Shown here: one piece after another, positions 42,739-51,274 of the stretch
Layout: each line of letters starts with the position of its first letter
How positions within the stretch are numbered: the stretch's first letter is position 1
The notes under the pieces: model-generated
Seen by the model: only the letters and a program-made list of their open reading frames with translations
The model's database searches: none
Told to the model about the DNA's origin: nothing
Translations under genes and position numbers: made by a program
Source: Halorubrum sp. CSM-61
Lineage (GTDB): Archaea; Halobacteriota; Halobacteria; Halobacteriales; Haloferacaceae
DNA: 64,000 bases
Direction of reading: 5' to 3'
Assembly: GCF_003781945.1 (NCBI RefSeq)
Contig: NZ_RJJW01000002.1
Location: 15-64,014, forward strand

Positions 42739-43955
42739 TGGCCGGCGACCCCGGCCGGGGATCGATCCGATCCCTCGCCTGCCCCGAGTGCGGCGCGACC
42801 GTCCGAGACCGGTGGCGCTGCGAGTGCGGCGCCCCGCTGGAGTTCGCCGACCCGCCGGTTCCGGAGGGGTCGGCCCCGGATTCGGAGGGCGGAGGGGGCG
42901 ACGCGGTAGACGCCCGCGACGGCCTCTGGGCGTTCGAGTCCCTGATCGCCGTCGGCGACGACCCCGCCGACCGGGTGACGCTCGGCGAGGGGATGACGCC
43001 GCTTGTCGACGCGGACGCGGCGGCGAAGGGCGACGAGAGCGACTCGTCCGACGCCGACCGCTGGAACGCCGCGTTCAAACTGGAGTACGTCTTTCCCACC
43101 GGCTCGTTCAAGGACCGCGGGGCGACGACGACGCTCACGCGGGCCCGCGAACTGGGGGTCGAGCGCGTCGTCGAGGACTCCTCCGGCAACGCCGGCGCCG
43201 CGATCGCGACGTACGCGGCCCGCGCCGGGATCGACGCCGCGGTGTACGTCCCGGCCGACGTCAAGGATTCGAAGCTCCGCGCGATCCGCCGAGCCGGCGC
43301 CGAGCCGATCCGGATCGAGGGCTCTCGCGCGGACGTGACCGAGGCGTGCGTGGCCGCGCTCGGCGAGGGCGGCGAGGGCGGACGAAAAGGCGACTCCGCC
43401 GACTCCGCGTGGTACGCCAGCCACGCGTGGAACCCGGCGTTCTTCGAGGGGACCGCCACCGTCGCCTACGAGATCGCCGCCCAGCGCGGCTGGGAGGCCC
43501 CCGACGCGGTCGTGACCCCGCTCGGGCACGGCACCCTGTTTCTCGGCGCCTATCGCGGCTTCCGGCGGCTGGAGCGCGCGGGCTGGATCGACGAGGTCCC
43601 GCGCCTGTTCGGCGCGCAGGCCGCCGGGATCGCGCCGATCGTCCGCGAGCTCCACGGGGCGGACGCGGCCGATCCAGAGGGGCGCGTCAACGCGGCCGCC
43701 GACGGGATCCAGATCGCCGAGCCGGTCCGGAGACGGGAGATCCTCGACGCCGTCGCCGACACCGACGGCGACGCCGTCGCGGTCACGCAGTCGGCGGCCG
43801 AGCGCGAGCTCGACCGGCTCCACGCGGCGGGGTTTTACACCGAACCGACCTGCGCCGTCGCGCCGGCGGCACTTTGCGAGCTCCGCGAGCGGGGCGTCCT
43901 CGCGCCCGACGGCGACGTGGTCGTCCCCCTGACCGGGAGCGGGCTGAAGGGGTAA
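42738..43955 (+). CDS. thrC: Threonine synthase-like PLP enzyme
   Basis: This 405-residue fold-type II PLP enzyme begins with a Cys-rich zinc-like segment (CPECGATVRDRWRCECG). The PLP lysine lies in FPTGSFKDRGATT (~118-130), EDSSGNAGAAIATYA follows, and the phosphate loop is TPLGHGTLFLG. The arrangement fits threonine synthase, which makes threonine from O-phosphohomoserine; related PLP lyases are possible because haloarchaea carry several paralogues. It starts at the one-base overlap with the upstream gene. Confidence 0.85.
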   Translation: MAGDPGRGSIRSLACPECGATVRDRWRCECGAPLEFADPPVPEGSAPDSEGGGGDAVDARDGLWAFESLIAVGDDPADRVTLGEGMTPLVDADAAAKGDESDSSDADRWNAAFKLEYVFPTGSFKDRGATTTLTRARELGVERVVEDSSGNAGAAIATYAARAGIDAAVYVPADVKDSKLRAIRRAGAEPIRIEGSRADVTEACVAALGEGGEGGRKGDSADSAWYASHAWNPAFFEGTATVAYEIAAQRGWEAPDAVVTPLGHGTLFLGAYRGFRRLERAGWIDEVPRLFGAQAAGIAPIVRELHGADAADPEGRVNAAADGIQIAEPVRRREILDAVADTDGDAVAVTQSAAERELDRLHAAGFYTEPTCAVAPAALCELRERGVLAPDGDVVVPLTGSGLKG

Positions 43956-44029
43956 CTCGGAGCGACCGACGGGCGTCGACCCCCGGTCCCACCGCCATCG
44001 CTTTTCGGTCTCGCCCCGTGGGAAGGGGT

Positions 44030-44959
44030 ATGGAGATACTCGTCTACGGCGCGGGCGCGCTGGGGGGCCTCGTCGGCGGGCTGCTGGCGCGTGCCCACGA
44101 GGTCACGCTCGTCGGGCGCGACCCCCACATGCGACGGGTGCGGGAGGACGGGCTCCGGATCGACGGCGAGATCGACGCGCACGTTCGCCCGCGCGCGCTC
44201 ACCGACGGGACGCACCGCTCCGCCGACCTCGCGGTGGTCACGACGAAGGCGTACGACACGGACGCGGCCGCGCGCACGCTCGCGACCGGCGAGTACGACG
44301 CGGTCTGCTCGCTCCAGAACGGCTTCACCGAGGAGCGGCTGGTCGCGGCGCTCGACCCCACCGTGCTCGCGGGCACCGCGAGCTACGGCGCCCGGTTCGT
44401 CGAGCCCGGTCGGGTGACCTGCACCGGCGTCGGCGAGGTCGTCGTCGGGCCGCTTTCGGGGGGCAACGACCCGCTCGCGCAGCGCGTCGGGGGCGCGTTC
44501 GACGAGGCCGGGATCGAGGCGACGGTCGCCGCGGACATGCCCCGGCGCCGGTACGAGAAGCTCGCGGTCAACGCGGGGATCAACGGTCCCTCGGCGCTCG
44601 CGCGGCTCACGAACGGGGAGACCCTCGACGGGCCGGGCGGCGAGGCGGCCCGGGAGGCGGCCCGGGAGGTCGCGCGGGTCGCCCGGGCCGACGGGGTCGG
44701 CCTCGGCGACGACGAGGCGGTCGCCGCCGTCGAGCGCGTCGCCGCCGACACCGCCGCCAACCGGTCGTCGATGCGCGAGGACGTGGCCGCGGGCCGCCGG
44801 ACCGAGGTCGACGCGATATACGGCGCCGCGACCGAGCGCGCCGACCGGTTCGGGGTGGCGGCGCCGACGTGTCGGACGGTCGCGTCGCTGATCAGGGCCT
44901 GGGAAGTCGGTGCCGGCGTTCGGCCCGCGGCCGACGCCGACGAAGCGGGCGGGGAGTGA
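44030..44959 (+). CDS. panE: 2-dehydropantoate 2-reductase (ketopantoate reductase)
   Basis: This 309-residue NAD(P)-dependent enzyme reduces ketopantoate to pantoate for CoA synthesis. The N-terminal dinucleotide motif GAGALGGLVGGLLA follows directly after MEILVY. LQNGFTEE holds the conserved Asn, and the catalytic Lys is in RRRYEKLAVNAGINGPSAL. The C-terminal helical domain (~175-300) is complete. ATG 44030 gives the normal start. The end converges on a small haloarchaeal gene with a 46-base gap. Confidence 0.9.
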   Translation: MEILVYGAGALGGLVGGLLARAHEVTLVGRDPHMRRVREDGLRIDGEIDAHVRPRALTDGTHRSADLAVVTTKAYDTDAAARTLATGEYDAVCSLQNGFTEERLVAALDPTVLAGTASYGARFVEPGRVTCTGVGEVVVGPLSGGNDPLAQRVGGAFDEAGIEATVAADMPRRRYEKLAVNAGINGPSALARLTNGETLDGPGGEAAREAAREVARVARADGVGLGDDEAVAAVERVAADTAANRSSMREDVAAGRRTEVDAIYGAATERADRFGVAAPTCRTVASLIRAWEVGAGVRPAADADEAGGE

Positions 44960-45005
44960 CCGCGAGCGGCAGAGAAGGGGGACTTCTACGGCGGAATCGT
45001 CGAGG

Positions 45006-45227
45006 TCAACACCACTCTTCGAGGACGGTGGCGTCGGTCTCGTCCACCGAGACCCACGCGTTCTCCCGCGAGACGTCCGCGATCACGAGCTCCGGTCGCG
45101 ACGCCGAGGAGTCGATGGACGCCATCACGTCCGGCGACTCGTCGGCGTCGAGGGCCGGATCCGTCGGCAGCGCCGTCCGGCGGTGATCGGGGTCCGGGTC
45201 GTCCCATGGAGTGGAACTCCGTGACAT
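45006..45227 (-). CDS. Conserved haloarchaeal small protein (73 aa)
   Basis: The 73-residue protein has a low-complexity polar N-terminus and a conserved-looking C-terminus (VMASIDSSASRPELVIADVS, then AWVSVDETDATVLEEWC) that ends in a lone Cys. I recognise this pattern as a haloarchaeal family of unknown function. ATG 45227 is ~25 bases from a TATA box (45249-45256), giving a leaderless message, and a dyad between box and start suggests regulation. Confidence 0.8.
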   Translation of the reverse strand: MSRSSTPWDDPDPDHRRTALPTDPALDADESPDVMASIDSSASRPELVIADVSRENAWVSVDETDATVLEEWC

Positions 45228-45230
45228 GAT

Positions 45231-45256
45231 TGTGAATTGTTCACAGTACGTATAAG
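45231..45256 (-). promoter_or_regulatory. TATA box and TGTGAA/TTCACA operator-like dyad
   Basis: The TATA box reads CTTATACG on the minus strand (45249-45256). TGTGAA-N3-TTCACA (45231-45245) lies between the box and the predicted start of the leaderless message at 45227, the classic place for a repressor that blocks polymerase. Confidence 0.55.
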
Positions 45257-45510
45257 GGTTCCGGACCGGGGGCGTCCGCCGTCGGCGGATCGGCGTTTCG
45301 AGGCGATAATCGGGGACGAGACGCCCTGTCAGCCGTCGATCACGGGGGAATTGTCGGCATAGAGCGTCGATCCGTCGAACAGATCGGATCGTTGTCAGGG
45401 TCGCGGTTCGTCGGCGGCGAGACGCACACGCGCCGCGAGGGCCTTCGGGGCCCGGCGATCGCCGCGTTCTCCCCTCCCCCGCGGGAGCGACTCGCGGACC
45501 GCCATCGCGG
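45257..45510. other. Intergenic region without recognisable gene
   Basis: This stretch separates the divergent 73-residue gene and the CBS-glyS operon. I see no coding frame, hairpin or repeat beyond the promoter parts listed at either end. Confidence 0.5.
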
Positions 45511-45555
45511 TTACGGACCACCTTCGCAGTTACGGACCACCTTCGCAGTATACAA
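45511..45555 (+). promoter_or_regulatory. 19-bp tandem duplication upstream of the CBS-glyS promoter
   Basis: TTACGGACCACCTTCGCAG is repeated exactly twice (45511-45529, 45530-45548), with a third weak match in GGACCGCCATCGCGG just before. It adjoins a TATA-like GTATACAAG (45547-45555) that lies ~30 bases before ATG 45581. Two tandem sites next to BRE/TATA suggest a dimeric regulator. Confidence 0.6.
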
Positions 45556-45580
45556 GAGGTGCCACGCTGAAAGACGGTGC

Positions 45581-46429
45581 ATGAACGTATCAGACGCCAT
45601 GACGCCGCGGTCGGATCTCGTCGTCGTCGAGATCCCGGGGAGCCGGAACGACGTGCTGGAGTACATCCAGGAGTACGGTTTCTCGTCGGTGCCGGTCGTC
45701 AAAGACGTCGACGGCGACGAGGTGTACCGCGGGCTCGTCTCCCGCGACGACCTGATCGAACAGCCCGACGAGGACCAGCTCGCGCTGCTGATGCGCGAGG
45801 TGCCGACGGTGGGCGCCGACGACGCGATCGGCGACGCCGCCGCCACGATGGCCGCCGAGGACTCCCGGCGGCTCCCGGTCGTCGACGGCGACGAGCTGGT
45901 CGGCATCATCACCGTCACCGACGTGGTGCGGGCCATCGCCCGCGGCGAGATCGACGGCGACACCGAGGTCGGCGGGCTCGCGACCAGCGCGATCAACGCG
46001 ACCTACACGGAGACCCCGCTGCCGGTCGCGGAACGCGAGATCGGGTTAGCGAACGTCCCCTACGCCGTGGTTCTCGACGACGACGCCGGACTCGCCGGCA
46101 TCCTCACCGAGGTCGACGTGCTGGAGGTCGCCCGGGTCGTCGAGGGCGAGGCCAGCACGGGCGACTCCATCGCCGAGCAGGACTCCGAGTGGTCGTGGGA
46201 GGGGATCAAGGCGACCGGCGCCCGCTACCTCCCGACCCGCAACGTGGAGCTTCCGGTGGGGGCGGTCCGCCACTTCATGACCGGGGACCTCGTCACCGTC
46301 AGCGGCACGCGGACCGCCAAGGAGGTCGCACAGGAGCTCATCAGCAACGACATCGAGCAGGTCCCGCTGGTCAACGGCACCGACCTCGACGGCATCGTGC
46401 GCGACGTGGACCTGCTGGAGGGGTTGTAG
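45581..46429 (+). CDS. Four-CBS-domain regulatory protein
   Basis: The 282-residue protein consists of four CBS repeats (for example VSDAMTPRSDLVVVEI, MREVPTVGADDAIGDAA and VRHFMTGDLVTVSGTRTAKEVAQ), with SRRLPVVDGDELVGIITVTDV as the clearest repeat core. CBS pairs bind adenosine nucleotides or SAM and report energy state. The stop codon ends exactly one base before the glycyl-tRNA synthetase ATG (46430), so the two are surely cotranscribed. Confidence 0.92.
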   Translation: MNVSDAMTPRSDLVVVEIPGSRNDVLEYIQEYGFSSVPVVKDVDGDEVYRGLVSRDDLIEQPDEDQLALLMREVPTVGADDAIGDAAATMAAEDSRRLPVVDGDELVGIITVTDVVRAIARGEIDGDTEVGGLATSAINATYTETPLPVAEREIGLANVPYAVVLDDDAGLAGILTEVDVLEVARVVEGEASTGDSIAEQDSEWSWEGIKATGARYLPTRNVELPVGAVRHFMTGDLVTVSGTRTAKEVAQELISNDIEQVPLVNGTDLDGIVRDVDLLEGL

Positions 46430-48226
46430 ATGGCGTCCGAGGAGATCGTCGAGCTGGCGAAGCGGCGCGGGTTCTTCTTCGGCTCGAACGGCGCGTACGG
46501 CGGCACCGCCGGCTTCTACACCTTCGGCCCGCAGGGCGCGGCGCTGAAGAAGAACCTCGAGGACGCGTGGCGCGACCGGTTCACCATCCGCGAGGGGAAC
46601 CGCGAGATCGAGGCGCCGACGGTCATGCCGGAGCCCGTCTTCGAGGCGTCCGGCCACCTGGAGGGGTTCGACGACATGCTCGTCGAGTGCCCCGAGTGCG
46701 GCGAGTCCCACCGCGCCGACCACCTCGTCGAGGCGGTCACGGACATCGAGGACGCGGAGGCGTTGCCCGGCGAGGAGGTCGAGGAGCTCATCGCCGACAA
46801 CGACATCGCCTGCCCGTCCTGCGGCACCGCGCTCGCGGGCGTGACGGCCGAGGACTTCAACCTCATGTTCGCGACCGACATCGGCCCCGGCGACGGCCAG
46901 CCGGGCTACCTGCGACCGGAGACGGCACAGGGGATCTTCGTGGAGTTCCCGCGGCTGAAGGAGTACGCCCGCGGGAACCTCCCGTTCGGGATCACCCAGA
47001 TCGGTCCCGCCTACCGCAACGAGATCTCGCCGCGCGGCGGGCTCCTCCGGCTGCGCGAGTTCACGCAGGCCGAACTCGAGCAGTTCATCGACCCCGAGGA
47101 CGACGAGCCGCCGCTGGACCGCGTGCGCGACGTCGAGGTCCGGCTGTACCCCGCCGCCGAGCAGGAGGCCGAGGACGGCGAGTACGTCGAGACCACCGTC
47201 GGCGAGGCGGTCGACGAGGGGGTCATCGGCTCCCCGTGGGTCGGCTACTACCTCGGCGTCGCGAAGCGGTGGTACGACCGGGTCGGCGTCGACCTCGACC
47301 GCTTCCGGTTCCGGCAGCACCTCGCGGGCGAGCGCGCCCACTACGCCGCCGACTGCTGGGACGCCGAGAGCGAGGTCGACGGCGACTGGATCGAGATCGC
47401 GGGCTTCTCGTACCGGTCCGACTACGACCTCTCGAAACACGACGCGCACGGCGACGACGCCTTCACCGTGTTCAAGCGCTACGACGAGCCGAAGACGGTC
47501 GAGCGCGCGACGGTCGACCCCGACATGTCCGTGCTCGGTCCCGCGTTCGGCGGGGACGCCGCCGCGGTGGCCGAGGCCCTCGAGACCCTCGCCGAGCGCG
47601 ACCCCGACGCGTTCGACGGCGAGACGGTTTCGGTCGAGGTCGGTGAGGGCGACGGCGCCGAGACCCACGAGGTCGACGCCGACGTGGCGAACTTCTCGGT
47701 CGAGACGGTGACCGAGAACGGCGAGCACCTCACCCCGCACGTCGTCGAGCCCTCCTTCGGCGTGGGGCGGACGGTCCAGACCCTGCTGGCGCACGCCTAC
47801 AGCGAGGACGAGGTCGACGGCGAGGAGCGGACCTACCTCTCCTTGGAGCCCGAGATCGCGCCGCAGGACGCCGCGGTCTTCCCGCTGGTGACCAACGACG
47901 ACCGGCTCACCGATCTGGCCGACCGCGTCGCCGCGGACCTCCGCGAGGCGGGGCTGGCGGTCGCGTACGACGACTCCGGCTCGATCGGGCGGCGCTACCG
48001 CCGACAGGACGAGGTCGGTACCCCGTTCTGCGTCACGATCGACCGCGACGGGATCGAGGGCGACGGCGACGACACGGTGACCGTCCGTGAGCGCGACTCC
48101 GCGGCGCAGGTCCGGGTCCCGGCCGCGAAGCTGGCCGAGGAGCTGGCCGCGCTCCGCGCGGGCGGCGAGTTCGACGCGCTGCTGGACCGCTACGAGACCG
48201 TGGCGACCGACGTCGAGACCAACTGA
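46430..48226 (+). CDS. glyS: Glycine-tRNA ligase
   Basis: This 598-residue class II synthetase charges tRNA-Gly. It begins LAKRRGFFFGSNGAYGGTAGFYTFGPQGAALK, the archaeal/eukaryotic-type motif 1 region. A zinc-like insert with CPECGES and CPSCGTA (~84-135), motif 2 (AYRNEISPRGGLLRLREFTQAELE), motif 3 (EPSFGVGRTVQTLL) and a C-terminal anticodon-binding domain (~480-590) follow. It is preceded without gap by the CBS gene and followed after two bases by a dolichol kinase-type gene. Confidence 0.95.
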   Translation: MASEEIVELAKRRGFFFGSNGAYGGTAGFYTFGPQGAALKKNLEDAWRDRFTIREGNREIEAPTVMPEPVFEASGHLEGFDDMLVECPECGESHRADHLVEAVTDIEDAEALPGEEVEELIADNDIACPSCGTALAGVTAEDFNLMFATDIGPGDGQPGYLRPETAQGIFVEFPRLKEYARGNLPFGITQIGPAYRNEISPRGGLLRLREFTQAELEQFIDPEDDEPPLDRVRDVEVRLYPAAEQEAEDGEYVETTVGEAVDEGVIGSPWVGYYLGVAKRWYDRVGVDLDRFRFRQHLAGERAHYAADCWDAESEVDGDWIEIAGFSYRSDYDLSKHDAHGDDAFTVFKRYDEPKTVERATVDPDMSVLGPAFGGDAAAVAEALETLAERDPDAFDGETVSVEVGEGDGAETHEVDADVANFSVETVTENGEHLTPHVVEPSFGVGRTVQTLLAHAYSEDEVDGEERTYLSLEPEIAPQDAAVFPLVTNDDRLTDLADRVAADLREAGLAVAYDDSGSIGRRYRRQDEVGTPFCVTIDRDGIEGDGDDTVTVRERDSAAQVRVPAAKLAEELAALRAGGEFDALLDRYETVATDVETN

Positions 48227-48228
48227 CC

Positions 48229-48873
48229 GTGCCCCTCCCGGCGGCGGAGTGGCGGGCCGAGGTGGAGTTCGAGCGACGGCTGGTCCACGCGAGCGGCACG
48301 CTCTTCCCGGTCCCGTACCTGCTCGGGTGGCTCACGTGGACCGAGACGGCGGCGGTCCTCGCGCTCGGCGTCGCGGTCGTCGGTCTGCTCGAGTTCCTCC
48401 GGCTCGTCGTCGGGTTCGATCACGCCGTCTACCGGCATCTCACGCGGGAGTACGAGTCCGACAGCGTCGCCGGCTACGCGATGTACCAGGTCAGCACCGC
48501 GGCGGTCGGGGTCGCCGCGGTCCCCGCGCTGGGGATCCCCGGCATGACGCCGACGCTCGCGGTCCCCGCGATCTGGATGGTGTCGCTCGGCGACCCCGTC
48601 AGCGGCGCGCTCGGGGACAACGACGCGACCGAGTCGAAACGGCCCGTCGCGTGGATCGCGATGTTCCTCGTCAGTCTCGCCTTGGCGATCCCCTTTACCG
48701 TGCCGGCGTTCGGGGCCGGCGTCGGCGTCGCCGTCGCGCTCGCCGGCGCGGTCCCCGCCGCGGTCGCCGACGGCCTCCCGCCGGTCATCCGCGGCGTCGC
48801 CGTCGACGACAACCTGACCATCCCGCCGGCCGCGGCCGGCGGGATGCTCCTCGCCGTCACGGTGTTGGCGTAG
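48229..48873 (+). CDS. Dolichol kinase-like / phosphatidate cytidylyltransferase-family membrane protein
   Basis: The 214-residue protein has about six hydrophobic segments. It contains ERRLVHASGTLFPVPYLLGW near the start and SLGDPVSGALGDND (~120-133), the polar motif of CTP-dependent lipid kinases (SEC59/dolichol kinase and the CDP-alcohol-type family). Haloarchaea use dolichol phosphate for N-glycosylation, so such a kinase would serve glycan carriers. GTG 48229 starts two bases after glyS. Confidence 0.85.
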   Translation: MPLPAAEWRAEVEFERRLVHASGTLFPVPYLLGWLTWTETAAVLALGVAVVGLLEFLRLVVGFDHAVYRHLTREYESDSVAGYAMYQVSTAAVGVAAVPALGIPGMTPTLAVPAIWMVSLGDPVSGALGDNDATESKRPVAWIAMFLVSLALAIPFTVPAFGAGVGVAVALAGAVPAAVADGLPPVIRGVAVDDNLTIPPAAAGGMLLAVTVLA

Positions 48874-48933
48874 GCGGTCGATCGGCGGACTGGCGGCGGT
48901 CACGAGAGCTGTGAACGGGATCGTACTCCGAGA

Positions 48934-49024
48934 TTTTTATAACCCACAGCGGTGGCCCGCGCCGCCGAACGGCCGGGGTTTGGAGGTGTTCACCGCCGAT
49001 CCGGCATCAACGGCTTATAAGCGA
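48934..49024 (+). repeat. Dispersed element E: minimal copy (ends and tail only)
   Basis: In only ~90 bases this copy keeps the 5' TTTTTATAA box (48934-48942), AGCGGTGGC, the tail GGGGTTTGGAGGTGTTCAC and the 3' CTTATAAGCGATCAC box (49014-49024+). The core GACTCAAAGGGGCAG and the variable arms are absent. The 3' box includes the stop codon of the converging antiporter gene (49015-49017). It shows that the box and tail can exist without the structured core. Confidence 0.75.
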
Positions 49025-50256
49025 TCACTCTCGCCGTCCCCCGCGTCCCGTTCCAGCCACGAGGTCGCGACCGACTCGAACGGATCGGAGTACTGCATCA
49101 GCGTCGTGCCGAGAATCGCCATCACGAGCACGTAGCCGACCGCGAACGCGTTGATCGTCTGTGCGACCGCCGGGTCGAACGCCCCGGCCTCGCCGGCGGT
49201 CACCGCGATCGTCGCGATGATCAGCGAGAACTCCCCGCGGGTGGTCATCCCGAGCGCGACGCGGGTCGATCGGCGGGCGTTCAGGTCGAACGCGCGCCCG
49301 GCGAGGAAGCCGGTAACGAGCTTCGTCGGCGTCGTCACGACCACCGCGAGCGCGATCAGCGCCGCCACCCCGCCGAACAAAAGCGGGTCGGTGACGAGCC
49401 CGATCCAGAAGAAGAACACCGCCGCGAACGTGTCGCGGACGGGTTCGAGCAGCGCCTCGATCTCGTGGGCGTACTCCGTCGAGGCGAACGCCATCCCGAC
49501 GAAGAAGGCGGCGACCGCCTCGCTGACGCCGAGCGCGAGCGCGCCGCCCGCGACGAGCACCACGGCCGCGATCGACCGCAGCGCGACGAACTCCCGGTTG
49601 TCCGTCTCGACGAGCCGGTCGAACGCGGGCGTGCCGAACCACACGAGCCCCAAGAGGCCGAAGATGAACCCGATCGCGATCCCGATGTCGGCGAGGGCCG
49701 CGCCCACGTCGCCGCCGCCGAGCGCGAGCGCGGACGCGACGGCGAGGTACACCGCGATGAACAGGTCCTCGTAGACGAGGGTTCCGAGCATCGGCTCCGC
49801 CTCGTCGTTGGCGATCCAGCCGAGGTCGATGAGCGACTTCGTGATCACCGCCGACGAGGAGATGTACACGATGCCGGCGATCAGAAACGCCGGCAGGAAC
49901 GCGCCGAAGACGAGCCAGCCGAGGACGAGCCCGGCGCCGAAGTTCGCCAGGTCGATCGTTCCGGCGGTCCCGATCTGGCGCCGCCGCGCGAGCAGGCGAT
50001 CGATGTTGAACTCCAGTCCGAGGAAAAACAGGAGGAAGACGATTCCGAGCTCCGCGCCGATCGCGATGAACTCCGACTCGGGGACGTACGCGGTCCCGAG
50101 AACCGGCAGCGAGAGGCGTCCGAGCACGAACTCGCCGAGCGCCATCCCGCTCACGATGTAGAAGGGGATCACCGACTGGCCGAGCCGATTGGCGAGGGCC
50201 CCGACGCCCGCGATCGCGGCGAACATGATCCCCAGTTCGAGGAGGGCGTCAGCCAC
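49015..50256 (-). CDS. Kef-type (CPA2) cation:proton antiporter
   Basis: This 413-residue membrane protein has about twelve helices. It shows the CPA2 pattern with GIVFLLFFLGLEFN, SSSAVITKSLIDLG and DLFIAVYLAVASA. It exchanges K+ or Na+ for H+ and helps ion balance. It has no C-terminal RCK domain of its own; that function is in the gene at 50305-50784, 48 bases upstream on the same strand. The last codons (ESDRL) and stop are formed by the end of repeat element E. Confidence 0.92.
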   Translation of the reverse strand: MADALLELGIMFAAIAGVGALANRLGQSVIPFYIVSGMALGEFVLGRLSLPVLGTAYVPESEFIAIGAELGIVFLLFFLGLEFNIDRLLARRRQIGTAGTIDLANFGAGLVLGWLVFGAFLPAFLIAGIVYISSSAVITKSLIDLGWIANDEAEPMLGTLVYEDLFIAVYLAVASALALGGGDVGAALADIGIAIGFIFGLLGLVWFGTPAFDRLVETDNREFVALRSIAAVVLVAGGALALGVSEAVAAFFVGMAFASTEYAHEIEALLEPVRDTFAAVFFFWIGLVTDPLLFGGVAALIALAVVVTTPTKLVTGFLAGRAFDLNARRSTRVALGMTTRGEFSLIIATIAVTAGEAGAFDPAVAQTINAFAVGYVLVMAILGTTLMQYSDPFESVATSWLERDAGDGESDRL

Positions 50257-50304
50257 CGGTCGGTACCTCCGCGGTGGTCGGGTCTGTCGCGATGAGTCCG
50301 ACGC

Positions 50305-50784
50305 TCATCCGGTGAGAAGCTCCTCGAACGCCTCGCAGTTCTCCGGCGTCCCGACCCCGATCAGCGTGTCGCCCTCGCGGAGGGTGGTCTCGGCGTCCGG
50401 GCTGTCGATGACCTCGTCGCCGCGCTGGATCGCGACGATCGCGAGGCCGGTCCGGTTCCCGATGTCGGCGCTCTCCAGCGTTTCGTCGATGAGCGGAGAG
50501 CCCGGGGGGAGCTCGTACCACTCCAGCAGAATTCCCCCCGGCAGGGTCGTCTCGCGGGAGTCCGGTTCGATCGGCTGGAAGTACGCCCCCTCGATGATCG
50601 ACCCTATCGTCCGAGCGAGGTCGTCGCCGAACTCGAACACCTTCTCGGAGTCGGCGTCCGAGTCCGGCCGGCGGAACACCTCGCGTTTCCCGGTGTTGTG
50701 GATGACGACGATCATCTCGCCGTCCCTGAGGTCGATCTCGAACTTCTTCCCGACGCCCGGGAGGTCGGATTCCGTGATCGGCAT
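50305..50784 (-). CDS. RCK_C (TrkA-C) regulatory subunit of the antiporter
   Basis: The 159-residue protein has an N-terminal region (~1-70) of unknown fold (KFEIDLRDGEMIVVIHNTGKREVF) and a C-terminal TrkA-C/RCK_C domain (~85-157: ESADIGNRTGLAIVAIQRGD and LREGDTLIGVG). Such domains bind nucleotide or metal and gate cation transporters. It precedes and probably controls the CPA2 antiporter. ATG 50784 is chosen as the conserved MPITESDLPGVG start. Confidence 0.9.
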   Translation of the reverse strand: MPITESDLPGVGKKFEIDLRDGEMIVVIHNTGKREVFRRPDSDADSEKVFEFGDDLARTIGSIIEGAYFQPIEPDSRETTLPGGILLEWYELPPGSPLIDETLESADIGNRTGLAIVAIQRGDEVIDSPDAETTLREGDTLIGVGTPENCEAFEELLTG

Positions 50785-50915
50785 ACCGGAGGCAAACGGG
50801 GCCACGGTATTAGTAGTGTAGTTCGGCGGCGGCCGAGCGGCTCGGAGCCGCGCTCCGTCCGACGGGCGTCTGCCGCGCACCAAACGCTAAGTGCGCCGGG
50901 TCCGAGGGAACGGAC

Positions 50916-51224
50916 ATGTGGCGCTCCCGGAAGAACCGGGACCGGCGGACGGTGATCTGCATCGCGTGCGGCGACTCCGTGCTGCGCGAGGACGCGCGCG
51001 AGTACGACAAGGAGGGGGACCGCTGGAACCGGCGCGACAAGGAGTTCGAGTACCTCTGTACCGACTGCGACGACCAGATCTGCCACCAGCCGCGCGACGG
51101 GCTCGAATCGCTGCTCCTCTCGATCGAGTCGGACGGGCTCTCCCGCGAGGAGTTCCTCGACCGCTACGCCGACGCCGTCTCCGACGCCGGCGAGTCGCCC
51201 GGTCGCTCGGAGCGCGACCGGTAG
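50916..51224 (+). CDS. Small zinc-finger protein (102 aa)
   Basis: The 102-residue basic/acidic protein has CIAC (~15-18) and CTDC (~48-51), two pairs that should bind one zinc. Helical segments follow (ESLLLSIESDGLSREEFLDRY). The N-terminus MWRSRKNRDRRTV is basic. It is likely a haloarchaeal nucleic-acid or protein binder of unknown role. It starts 131 bases after the divergent RCK_C gene. Confidence 0.75.
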   Translation: MWRSRKNRDRRTVICIACGDSVLREDAREYDKEGDRWNRRDKEFEYLCTDCDDQICHQPRDGLESLLLSIESDGLSREEFLDRYADAVSDAGESPGRSERDR

Positions 51225-51274
51225 CGACCCCGACCGACACGCCTTCCTTCCGCCGTTCGAAACCCGAGTGACGC

